DNA of 64,000 bases from Trichobilharzia szidati (taxonomy: Eukaryota; Platyhelminthes; Trematoda; Strigeidida; Schistosomatidae). A model generated the notes under the pieces. The model was given only the letters and a program-made list of their open reading frames with translations, had not been told where the DNA came from and searched no databases. The DNA is taken from assembly GCA_944472155.2 (NCBI GenBank), contig OX235279.1, positions 176,803,868-176,867,867 on the forward strand, read 5' to 3'. Below, one piece after another: positions 55,735-64,000 of this stretch. The first letter of the stretch is position 1; each line of letters begins with the position of its first letter. A program made the position numbers and the translations under genes.

Positions 55735-58075
55735 CTGACTCGGCGCTCAAATTATTTCAGGAAATTGGTAACATCTGCGGTCTGGAAACTTATAGTCATA
55801 TTAATTTTATATTTCTTTTCTTTGTACCTGCAGGCCTTTTCTTATTTGTCTATTGTTTTTCTTGAAGTTGGTTTCGGTACATAGACAGAGTGTACTAATT
55901 TGATGTATTTATTCTTAGGCCGGATTAATTTCTATTTTCAACCGCGCATTTTATGATTTCTTTGAATCTGTTTTATTATAGGTGGTTCTGTGATTCATCA
56001 CTCCGATATCACAGTAAGAAAAAAGCCAATCTACATTCAGCTTGATTAAAAAGATAAAAACATTTCAGCGATGATCAACAGAAAGCTGAGGACATCACTA
56101 GCCATAGCCTATTCTGCAGCTAAGCTCGTCCCCGTCTATCGAACAACTTGCTCTTTGATGCAATCAGAAATCGATAGATATCCTCCTCATGTTAACTCAA
56201 CTGTATATACAAATTTACATGTATCTGCGGGAGCAGTTACATTGGAAGGACAGAAAGAAGAGCATATCTACGATTTTCTGAACAAGTACCAAAAAGCTTA
56301 CGTCTCAAAGGAACAAATGCTTTAAACAGTACCAACGCCAGGCATCTCCTTGACACGGGTCATGAGGTGGACGTCGAAAAGTCGTTCAAAATTATCAATA
56401 GGCAAAAGAGCTCAATTCTCCTCAAGTTTGCTGAAGCCATTTTCATCAAGCGCCTGAAACCTGATTTATGCATTCAGAAAGAAGCGGTTATCAGTCTTTC
56501 CTTGGCCCGCCTGGTAACTGGATATTTTTCCTCTCTCTTTCATCTGAATGCGTAATGCTGGAAAGTTTCCACTATATATGATCATTATTGTTCGGAATAA
56601 TGTTTAGTATTATATATATATTGGAGTGATGAATCACAGAACCACCTAAGATAAAATAGATTCAAAACAAAGAAAAAATGCGCGGTTGAAAATAGAAATT
56701 AATCCAGCCTAAGAATAAATACGTCAAATTAGTACACTCTGTCTATGTACCAAAATCAACCTGAAGAAAAACAACGGACAACTAAGAAAAGGCCTGAAGG
56801 TATAAAGAAAAGAAATATTAAATTAATATGACTATGAGTTTCTACCTCAACTTTATAGACTTTGAGAAGGCCCTCGACAGCGCTGACCGCGAAGTAATTT
56901 GGAAACTACTCGAGTACTACGGCGTACCCCAAATATTCATCAACCTTATTCAACAGCTGTACGACAACGGCACATGTCAAGTGATCCACAACGGAAAAAT
57001 TAGTGAAGCGTTTGGAGTAAACACAGGAGTCAGACAAGGGTGCTTATTATCACCAATGATATTCCTAATCGTGGTGGACTGGATCATGCGTCAGACAGTA
57101 GGAAACGAGAAGACTGGGATACCCTGGACCGACGTGAAGAACCTAGAAGACCTGGATTTCGCGGATGATTTATGTTTGATGTCACACAAAATCGAAGACT
57201 TACAAGCAAAACCGACAAACTGGTCGAAGAAGCAGCAAACACAGGACTGACTCCAGGTGAACATAGAGAAGACGTAGGTTATGAAAATAACCAAACAACT
57301 ACCACCACCAACAACAGCAGCAACATCCAGTGCCAATCACCATCAACGGGAGGGATTTGAAAAAGGTTACGTCTTTCACTTATCTAGCTATGGAGCATTG
57401 TCTCAACTACAGGAGGAACGGACGAGGATGTCAAATCGAGCGAGAATCGGGAAGGCGAGAAACACATTCATCAACCTGAAACCAATCTGGAAATCTTCGT
57501 CACTCAGCAACACTCAACAACAAAATTCGGATTTTCAATACAAACGTCAAGTCAGTCAGTTCTTCTATACGGATCAGAAACTTGGCCAGTGTGTCACAGA
57601 GAATACTTCCAACAGCCTGTTGCAGACCTTTGTCAACAACTGTCTTCGTGCTATACTGAAGATCAAATGGCCGGAAAGAATCACCAACAAGAAACTATGG
57701 GAACAAACAAACGAAACAAGAACCAATCGCTCAACAAATATGCAGGAGAAAGTGGAGATTGATTGGACGCTCGCTGATGAGGCCGCTGGGTGACATCGAG
57801 CGTCAGGCCATCACTCGAGTGGATCCCGAAAGGGAAGCGGCGAGTGGGACGTCCAAGGGTGACATGGAGGAGATCGTGTGACGAGGAGCTGAAACAGTAT
57901 GGACTAACATGTATGCAAGTGAAAAGTACAGCAGAAGACAGAAGCAAGTGGAGACGTGCAGTTGAAGCCCTATGTTCCTCAAGGAACCCAGGAGAAAAAT
58001 AAAAATATAATAATGAGTTTCCAGACCGTAGATATTACGAATTTCCTGGAATAATTTGAGCGCCGAGTCAGATCG
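55735..58075 (+). mobile_element. PLE family 5, copy 2, with inverted X termini and RTE insertion
   Basis: X terminal segment (55735-56036, plus), body (56040-56560), then X again in minus orientation (56621-56841 and 58013-58075), the latter split by an RTE. Body frames: 56071-56325 and 56367-56555, with CIYKFTCICGSSYIGRT readable between them after a one-base shift. It is the reverse-complement partner of copy 1 at 49.18-50.26 kb. Confidence 0.8.
56842..58012 (+). pseudogene. RTE-clade LINE (copy D), 5'-truncated, 8-bp TSD
   Basis: Flanked by ATGAGTTT at 56834-56841 and 58013-58020. Starts in RT block A (YLNFIDFEKALDSADREVIW), then GVRQGCLLSPMIFLIVVDW (block B), NLEDLDFADDLCLMSHKIED (block C with both Asp) and a stop at 57250. 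Later frames give RARIGKARNTFINLKPIWKS and LRAILKIKWPERI, and the tail is AGCCCTATGTTCCTCAAGG plus an A-rich end. The endonuclease is missing. The palm is better preserved than in copy A. Confidence 0.9.
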
Positions 58076-58594
58076 AATCATCTCATTCAAAATAAAATCC
58101 GAATAAACAAAAGATAAATTCCGTGAAAGGATTCTCTTTTTCGACGAAATCATCTTCACAGGCTGCACTGTACGTTTGTATTTATACTTATCAAAAATGC
58201 ATAGTGGTCTATTAGTGAGTAATACAACTGGGGTGACATTATTGATATAATCACTCGGAAGTGACTTTAGAAGTATAAAGTTAAAAGTTGTAAATTACGT
58301 GGTACTCAACGGGACAAACATAGAAATTTGATAAGGTTAAAATTGCTATTAAGTGAGAATAAAGGTAGTTGAGTGTCAATTTAACAAGTGTGAAGAGGGT
58401 GTGAAAATATACAAAAGCAGCATATGAGAGTGATAATAGTGAATTAATTATTAAAGCAAAAGCAAACTTAAAATAAAATTTAAAAAAGGAAAACAAAAAA
58501 TTGAAATCTCTTTTTACGGGGAACGACTAGTGAAGAGGTTAAGACCAAAGTGGAATAAGAGACTGATACTTGATGCTAATGTATCTGGGTAGAA

Positions 58595-59260
58595 AATGAT
58601 ATCCATTGATGTTACTTCCCTTTTCACCAATGTTCTCCTCACTGAAACTATTTGCTTTATATGGAAATTCATTGAGGATAATAATGTAGACGTGTGTGTT
58701 CCGACCCACTACTTAAAGGAACTACTATTGAGGGGCATTCGAGTTCAACAACACGATTTATAAACAAAGAGATGAAGGTGCAATGGGGTCACCATTGGGT
58801 CCTTTACTTGCAGACTGCTTCTTGGCGAGTTTGGAGAATAGTATGTTACGCCCTACTATCGATAGTTTCCATTTGTACCAAAGATACATGGATGATACTT
58901 TCATCATATGTGACGACAATACCGACATTGAATTGATAACTAAAGAGTTCAACAACTGCCATCATGCCATTCAATTCACGTAGGAATCCGAGATGGACTC
59001 GGAATTCCATTTTTTGGATGTTTGTCTGAAAAGGAGATCTGATGGTTCTCTTCAAAGATAGATCTACTCAGTACACAAATTTTCATAGTTAGGTCCCTTT
59101 GAGAAGAAAGAGACACCTGATCCACTTCTTATCCTCAAGAATAAGAAGGATATGTTCCAGTGTTTCAATTGATGGGGAACTGGGGCGACTCAGAAAAGTC
59201 CTCACAGAGAATGGATATCCTCCAAGATTTATCGAGAAAAACATGAATCTAAGGGAAAAG
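58595..59260 (+). pseudogene. PLE1 reverse transcriptase
   Basis: MISIDVTSLFTNVLLTET (block A), NVDVCVPTHYLKELLL, then a shift to MGSPLGPLLADCFLASLENS (block B, 58783) and FHLYQRYMDDTFIICDDN (block C, YMDD intact). LITKEFNNCHHAIQFT is followed by a stop (58981), then ESEMDSEFHFLDVCLKRRSD in frame. A deletion near GIRVQQHDL damages the usual RCTLNVQFKFNN. One stop and about two frameshifts. Confidence 0.85.
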
Positions 59261-59298
59261 CCTGAAGGAATCCAGACAGTGCGAAGAAACCGCTATTT

Positions 59299-59793
59299 AT
59301 GAGCGTTGAATTTAAAGGTGATACCGCAGCTGAGATCCTGAAGAATCGCTTATGCACATCACTGAGGGAAACCTTCTTTATGGCTGAGCTACGTATCAAT
59401 TTCTACAGCCGACAAATGATCAACGGATGTGTGAAGGATAAACTGCCACTTTGGGCCACCTCAATGTGTATTTATAAATTCACCTGCCCGTGTGGAGCTA
59501 ATTATATTGGCCACACACTTTCTAAACGCATCTCTGAACATTATCTGACACAGTTAGCAAAATGACAATGCAAGACAATTGCTAGTACAATTCTCGAGCA
59601 CTTGGTGAGCACAAGCCACCCACCTCCACCAGAGTCGTCTTTCAAGATCATCTACAGTGAGAGGCCAAAAGGTACAAAGGGCGTCAGCTTTCGGCGTTTG
59701 TGTATGATGGAGGCACTGGCAATTCTTCAATACAACGCCGAACTCTTTATACAGAAAAAGTTTGTCCAGTCTCTTATGGTACCTTGGTCTTAA
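59299..59793 (+). pseudogene. PLE1 GIY-YIG endonuclease and C-terminus
   Basis: SVEFKGDTAAEILKNRLC, then FYSRQMINGCVKDKLPLWA, MCIYKFTCPCGANYIGHTLS (CxC, YIG), KRISEHYLTQLAK, a stop at 59563-59565, then QCKTIASTILEHLVSTSHPP and RRLCMMEALAILQYNAEL...KKFVQSL. Apart from one stop codon the reading is continuous. Confidence 0.85.
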
Positions 59794-60254
59794 CTTCTTC
59801 AATAGTCCTTCCCTGTAAAATATTTTTCTTTCTTCTTTTCCTTTTTTTAATTTTTTTCTTTTCCTTTTAGTTTGCTTTTGCTTTAATAATTAATTCACTA
59901 TTATCGCTCGCATATGTTCCTTCTGTACATTTTCGCACCCTCTTCACACTGGCTAAATGGACACTCAACTACCACCTTTATTCTCACTCACTCAATAACA
60001 ATTTTAACCTTATCAAATTTATAACTTTGTACCGTTGAGTACCACGTAATTTACAACTCTTAATTTCTTATTTCTAAAGCCACTTCTGAGTAATTATATC
60101 AATTATGTCACCCTCACTGCCATTACTCAATAATAGACCACTATGCATTTTTGATAAGTATAAATACAACTGTACAGTACAGCCTGTGAAGCTGATTTCG
60201 TGGATTAAGAGAATTTTTTTCGCTGAATTTGTCTTTTATTTTTTCTTCATGACT

Positions 60255-60400
60255 CAATGGGTATTTTCAGTGATTTAAAATCCGAATAATTCTCTTCTGA
60301 AGAAGCTTCGGCTTACACAGCGAAACGTTCAGAAAAATCTTTTTTTTGGTTTTTTTTTCTTAAACACGCTGAGATTATTTTTAATCATTTTTTGGTGGAT
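60255..60400 (+). repeat. PLE terminal fragment with hammerhead-like box
   Basis: CTGAAGA (60297-60303), AGCTTCGGCTTACACAGC, GAAACGTTCAG (from 60322), followed by AAACACGCTGAGATT. Resembles the PLE4 arms at 49.08 kb in order (CTGAAGA-stem-GAAACGTT, then CGCTGAGATT). Confidence 0.55.
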
Positions 60401-60944
60401 TAATATGACTCATCGCAAGTCAGTAAAACAGCCGTCTAACAAAGGTGAGTGGGCGGTAAATAAGCATCAGCCAATTCGACAAATCGGACTCTGTTCATTA
60501 GATTGATTGATAAACTAGTGCATAAAGGTAACTAAGACACCAAAAAATAACCTAAGCATTCAATTGGTAGGCAGACAAAAGTTATTGATGTTCAATTATA
60601 AAGTTGTTTTTGTCACATGACTCCAGAATCACAGGCATAGATAGCCTTAGGCATTAACACACCCTCATTTTATCGAAGTGTTCATTAAAATACTAGTCGA
60701 AACTGGCACTTATAGTACTGATAAGACTGCATATAGTTCATCTAGCCAATAATCTTTGAACTGATGAAATTTGAAAATCGATACGATGCATTTTGAAATT
60801 TTTAACAAAAACCATATTTGCGAATTAACGATTTAAATCGTCTCTTTTTTTACAAAATAAAAACAGATTTTAGGAGTGGGTATTTTGAAGAGAAAAGTAC
60901 TTTTCAAGTATTGGTTTTGTTGGGATTTTTGTTTGATTGCATGG
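60401..60944. other. No gene recognised
   Basis: AT-rich; no repeat match or open frame worth calling. Confidence 0.45.
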
Positions 60945-61385
60945 AGGATTTCATCATGAGCTGACATCAGTTAGAGAACCACTGGAAAACCTGAGAGTAC
61001 TGGACAGCTGTTTCGCCCTACAAAACCAATACTTGAAAATTAATCTGATGCTCATTAGCGACTGGACCTATTCAGAGAGTTAACCTGGGGTTCTACGGGG
61101 GTAGAGCAGGTTGAAGATGACGCAGTTACTCATCGAAGAAGACACTGTGAAGTGGTTGCGCTATGTCGTGAATTAGCAGAAATTAGAATTCATGGGCCAT
61201 TGGATCGGGTCCCAGCGGCTCAATGGTCAATGAGCTCGCCTTGTAACCAGAAGGTCGTGGGTTCGAACCCCGGTGGGTGCGTACGGTGAAGAGTCCAAAC
61301 TAGGACGAAACAGCTGTCCAGTACTCCCAGGTATTCCAGTGGTTCCATAACTGATGTCAGCTCCTGATGAAATCCTCCATGCAAT
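60945..61385. mobile_element. Inverted pair of SM-alpha-like SINE pieces
   Basis: 60945-61019 is a minus-orientation 3' piece (GGACAGCTGTTTCGCCCTAC); 61075-61385 is a fuller plus copy. The plus copy has a tRNA-like part (box B GGGTTCGAACCCC) and a hammerhead-like box at 61281-61324: GTACGG, TGAAGA, GTCC...GGAC stem, GAAA, CAGCTGTC, CAGTAC. As at 1.6 kb, the first C of CUGANGA is G. Confidence 0.65.
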
Positions 61386-61680
61386 CAAAGCAAAGCACTT
61401 GTTTGTCTGATAATTTAGGATACTCTTGAGTATTGATTGAAGGTGGAGTGAACATATAAGTTGCTTCAGGATTCGAACGAGCATCCTGTGAACGGGTAAA
61501 ATAGAAATCCATGACACGCTTTTGCTATCAACTCATACTATACGTATTTTAATGTTAATGTCTCTATTTTAATTGAATTTTAGATTTTCCCGTAGATTGA
61601 TTGGACTGAAGTGCTCGGTCTGAGGTTGACATGTTGGCTTCTTGTGCAAATGCTTCACCGATGTCTGGGCATTTAATTAG
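61386..61680. other. Short spacer, no gene
   Basis: Contains TGAATTTTAGATTTTCCC, a string also beside the fragment at 32.03 kb, so probably SM-alpha-like flank. Confidence 0.4.
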
Positions 61681-61980
61681 AATTTAATTGGTGGATGATG
61701 ACTAGCAGTGGAATCCAGGATAACGCGCATTTCGTCCTATTTGGGACTCGTCATCTGGATGTACCTGCATTTCCCAGTGAGTGATGATGTTTCCACCGAG
61801 GCTCGAACCCAGTGCCCATAGTTTCAAACGCCAAAGCGTTATCCACTGGGTTCGAGCCTCGGCGGGAACATCATCACTCACTGGGGAATGCAGGTACATC
61901 CGCTAGCTGACGAGTCCTAAATAGGACGAAATGCGCGTTATCCTGGATTCCACTGCTAGTCACCATCCACCAATTAAATT
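61681..61980. mobile_element. 300-bp palindrome of two SM-alpha-like SINEs
   Basis: 61681-61813 and about 61845-61980 are near-perfect reverse complements (outer ends AATTTAATTGGTGGATG and its complement), with a 31-nt centre that has its own small hairpin (AACGCC...GCGTT). Each half has box B (GGTTCGAGCC) and a hammerhead. The plus half has a canonical core; the minus half has a mutated one. Confidence 0.85.
61890..61955 (+). ncRNA. Hammerhead ribozyme (SM-alpha type), candidate active
   Basis: CTGACGA at 61907-61913 (fits CUGANGA), stem II GTCC/GGAC closed by TAAATA, GAAA at 61928-61931, then ATGCGCGTTATC followed by CTGGATTCC. CTAG before the core can pair with CTGG after it (helix I). 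Helix III is very short (ATGC/GCGT), as reported for schistosome hammerheads, with an extra TA before the presumed cleavage site. That insertion may weaken activity. Confidence 0.65.
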
Positions 61981-62328
61981 TTATTGTCTCTATATTTACA
62001 AAAGACTTTGGACTCACTGTTTGAAAGGTTAAAACTTCATTGAATAATATACACAGACACTAAGCAATTGTGAAACAATGCACTAAGCATAAAGTATGAT
62101 TAATTTTGTGTTAGTGATTTTGAACATTGTTATACAATAGGAAATCTGTACAACCAAAAAAATTTGCTGGAAATACATTTGTTCTGCTCATCTTCTTTAT
62201 CATGTTAGTGAGTCTGTGAGAATGTTGGTGTACATTGGAGTCAGTTAAGAAATAGGAATTCATCTGTTCTATGTCATTGATGCAAACCCCTCAGAATGAA
62301 TCTTGGAAAAGTGTATTTTTCCCGATGT
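61981..62328. other. No gene recognised
   Basis: AT-rich spacer upstream of a SINE A. Confidence 0.45.
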
Positions 62329-62339
62329 AAGGCATTCAT

Positions 62340-62566
62340 AGTGCGTCGGTGGTATAATGGTTAGGACGCTCGCCGACCATGCACATGGTCCGGGTTTCGA
62401 TCCCCGGCCACCAACGCACTCCTTTACCTCGCTAAGCTAGAAATAATGCTGGTAAAGAGGAAAGGTTGGGCATGAGGCTAGTAACCCCATCCTGTAAAAT
62501 AAACACTGCTACAGAAACTTCAAGCTTGAAGCCCTATGTTCCACTGGGGAACGTGAAGGAAAAAAA
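62340..62566 (+). mobile_element. SINE A, full-length, 11-bp TSD
   Basis: Flanked by AAGGCATTCAT at 62329-62339 and 62567-62577. Head GGTGGTATAATGGTTAGG with GGTTTCGATCCCCGG, TTTACCTCGCTAAGCTAG, GTAAAGAGGAAAGGTTGGGC, AAACACTGCTACAG, then CCCTATGTTCCACTGGGG and an A8 tail. The longest TSD and cleanest copy of the family here, so probably young. Confidence 0.95.
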
Positions 62567-62789
62567 AAGGCATTCATGGGTTTAATTATTTCCATAATAA
62601 ATGAAAAAGTCGCCACGCGCGATTCTCATTATTTTACTTGTCCACTTATAGAATGTATTGACAGCAGTCTGTCAGTCACATAAGCCATGACATCAGTAAG
62701 CTGGCGGATATGAAACGCTTGTAGATGGTGAAGTAGTTCTTCTGACGTAAGGGGGTTAATCAGCAGTTAGCCTTCGTCACAAAAAATGC

Positions 62790-63631
62790 ATCACTAAGTC
62801 CAGGGTACTTGACATTACATCCTCCGATCTTTCCTGGTCCTCTCAAATCTTGCTAGATACTAGAAAGATGTTTCGCTTAACGTTCTACGTTAGGAAGTTA
62901 AGGCAGTCTGGTATAAAGCAGTCTTTGCTTTCTCAGTTTGTCAACTCTTGTATTCTAACCATCCCTCTTTACTGCTCCCCATTAATCTTCCCTGGACTAC
63001 TTAAGAAACACTTTGCTTTGCTGAGAAGGGCACTAAAAGCTGTTAGTAGGGGAAGTGGGATTTCGTTAAACCAACTGGTTAACACTATTGTGGATAGACA
63101 TATAATGTCATGTAAGAAACTAGCGAATTCTATATTGTCAGACCCCGAACACCCTCTCTATACGCAGCTCTCTCCTTGCATTTCATCTGGTAGAACTAGA
63201 AGCAACTATAGGAGGCTATATGCCAGGACTACCAAGTACAAAACTCCACAATACCTTATCTGGCACAGCTGTTATATGATGAGAAAACTGTTAGGAATGA
63301 CAGGATCAACTTACTGCGGCACTCTAACAAATAGTTCCCATTAGCTTTTGTTCTCCTTTCTCTGTGATTATTATATTGTCGATCACATATTCTATTACAC
63401 ACTAATTTTATATTTCATATCCTCTGGTGTATTGTTTAAAATGTGAATGCAATTCTGTTCTTTTTTATTTCTTTTATTTCTCTTTTTTTCTTTTTGTCGT
63501 TGTTGTTTTTTATTTTTAAAACCTTGTAAAATTTATGAGATAATTAGATGCAATATTGTAATGCATGCTGAAAATTCCATACCTGTACCACAAATACTGT
63601 TTGGAATAAAGCTATTATTATTATTATTATT
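62790..63631 (+). pseudogene. CR1-clade LINE (SR1-like) C-terminus and 3' end
   Basis: The frame 62850-63344 begins after RT block E (SSDLSWSSQILLDTRK in the preceding frame) with MFRLTFYVRKLRQSGIKQSL, LYCSPLIFPGLLKKHFALL and RRALKAVSRGSGISLNQLVN, matching the end of the 18.2-19.0 kb copy. The 3' UTR has a T-rich stretch, GCTGAAAATTCCATACCTG, GGAATAAAGC and (TTA)n at 63613-63631. Most of RT is missing. Confidence 0.85.
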
Positions 63632-63789
63632 AAAGTAAAGGAAGCCTGAACAACTGTCGACTTATCGGTAGGAACTTTTTGGAAGTTCAAGAGTGTTAGT
63701 GAAGGAACACCAGATGTGACCATGCACTGTCTCACTGTTCAACCACCGAATAGAAATACAACACTTCACAGATCAAAATTACCACCAGT

Positions 63790-64000
63790 TCAAGACTAAT
63801 TCCTATGAACTGTGATCAAGATTTGACCGAATAGTTCCAAAATAATTGGGCGCCGAGTGTGAAGTAGACATATGTAAAAATTATGTTTGTAAAATCTCAG
63901 CGAAATTGAAATGAGTAATTCCAACGCTTACTATGTCCAGCAAACTGGTCCGAACTTCTTCAGGGAAATTAATCGAAATTAACATAACAGAGGTTTATAT
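63790..64000 (-). repeat. PLE4 terminal repeat, running off the window
   Basis: Matches the arm at 48.42-48.61 kb (GATTTGACCGAATAGTTCC, GGGCGCCGAGTGTGAAGTAG, AAATCTCAGCG, TTCAGGGAAATTAATCG). Minus-strand CTGAAGA at 63963-63957. Continues past position 64000. Confidence 0.75.

Larger units (their letters stand above)
50260..55735 (-). mobile_element. PLE1 copy on the minus strand, split by RTE and mini-PLE
   Basis: Terminal repeats lie at 50260-50752 (minus) and 55245-55735 (plus), inverted relative to each other. The body in minus orientation starts near 55092 with ISMDVISLFTNVLLTETICF (RT block A) and GVAMGSPLGPLLADCFLASL (block B), reaches FHLYQRY, is cut by the RTE (51670-54753), resumes MDDTFII at 51660 and continues to the GIY-YIG end at 50700. 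So the YMDD box is split by the insertion. A mini-PLE (55094-55231) separates the RT start from the right terminal repeat. Confidence 0.85.
58080..60240 (+). mobile_element. PLE1 copy on the plus strand with inverted terminal repeats
   Basis: Left terminal repeat 58080-58570 (minus orientation), body 58574-59793, right terminal repeat 59780-60240 (plus). Body order: RT blocks A-C, linker, GIY-YIG, C-terminus. It keeps the uninterrupted site that received RTE copy A in the other PLE1. Several stops and frameshifts are present. Confidence 0.85.

Noticed and set aside
56071..56555. Two separate small genes (84 and 62 codons)
   Set aside because: They are two frames of one frameshifted PLE5 GIY-YIG C-terminus, duplicated at 49.24-49.73 kb.

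Overview
This is eukaryotic DNA, most likely from a schistosomatid blood fluke (Trematoda). The reasons are the repeat families and one recognisable host gene. The repeats include RTE-clade LINEs (SR2/SjR2-like), CR1-clade LINEs (SR1/pido-like), several Penelope-like element (PLE) families with GIY-YIG C-termini, and tRNA-derived SINEs, one kind carrying a hammerhead-like box as in the schistosome SM-alpha family. The host gene, RPS21, has two introns of only 33 and 40 nt, as expected for trematode micro-introns. The species cannot be fixed from sequence alone. I see no prokaryotic operon, CRISPR, rRNA or intact tRNA.

Layout. 1-10.5 kb: SINEs, a perfect 386-bp palindrome, PLE remnants with inverted terminal repeats, a CR1 3' UTR carrying a 114-bp triplication, and two possible host exons. 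10.5-30.6 kb: back-to-back LINE carcasses (RTE, a third non-LTR family, several CR1) broken by PLE, CR1 and SINE insertions. 30.6-40 kb: a repeat-poorer island holding RPS21 on the minus strand. 40-44.6 kb: a CR1-type LINE (ORF1, endonuclease, RT) broken by a 138-bp PLE-terminus element. 44.6-60.4 kb: a nested, largely palindromic array of PLE1 and PLE5 copies interrupted by two RTEs, a SINE and a mini-PLE. 60.4-64 kb: hammerhead SINEs, including a 300-bp palindrome, a SINE A copy and a CR1 3' end.

How the parts interact. No retroelement here looks intact; most are 5'-truncated and carry stops or frameshifts. Target-site duplications (TSDs) and empty/filled paralogous sites allow an insertion order to be read: PLE1 and PLE5 units were laid down and duplicated in inverted orientation; an RTE then split the YMDD box of one PLE1; another RTE and a SINE entered PLE5 copies. 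The most interesting observations are: (a) two SINE families share one tRNA-like head but carry 3' tails of two different LINEs (RTE and CR1); (b) 131-138-bp elements made only of PLE termini sit inside 10-13-bp TSDs, which looks like a PLE-dependent non-autonomous family; (c) hammerhead-like boxes recur in the SINEs and PLE terminal repeats.
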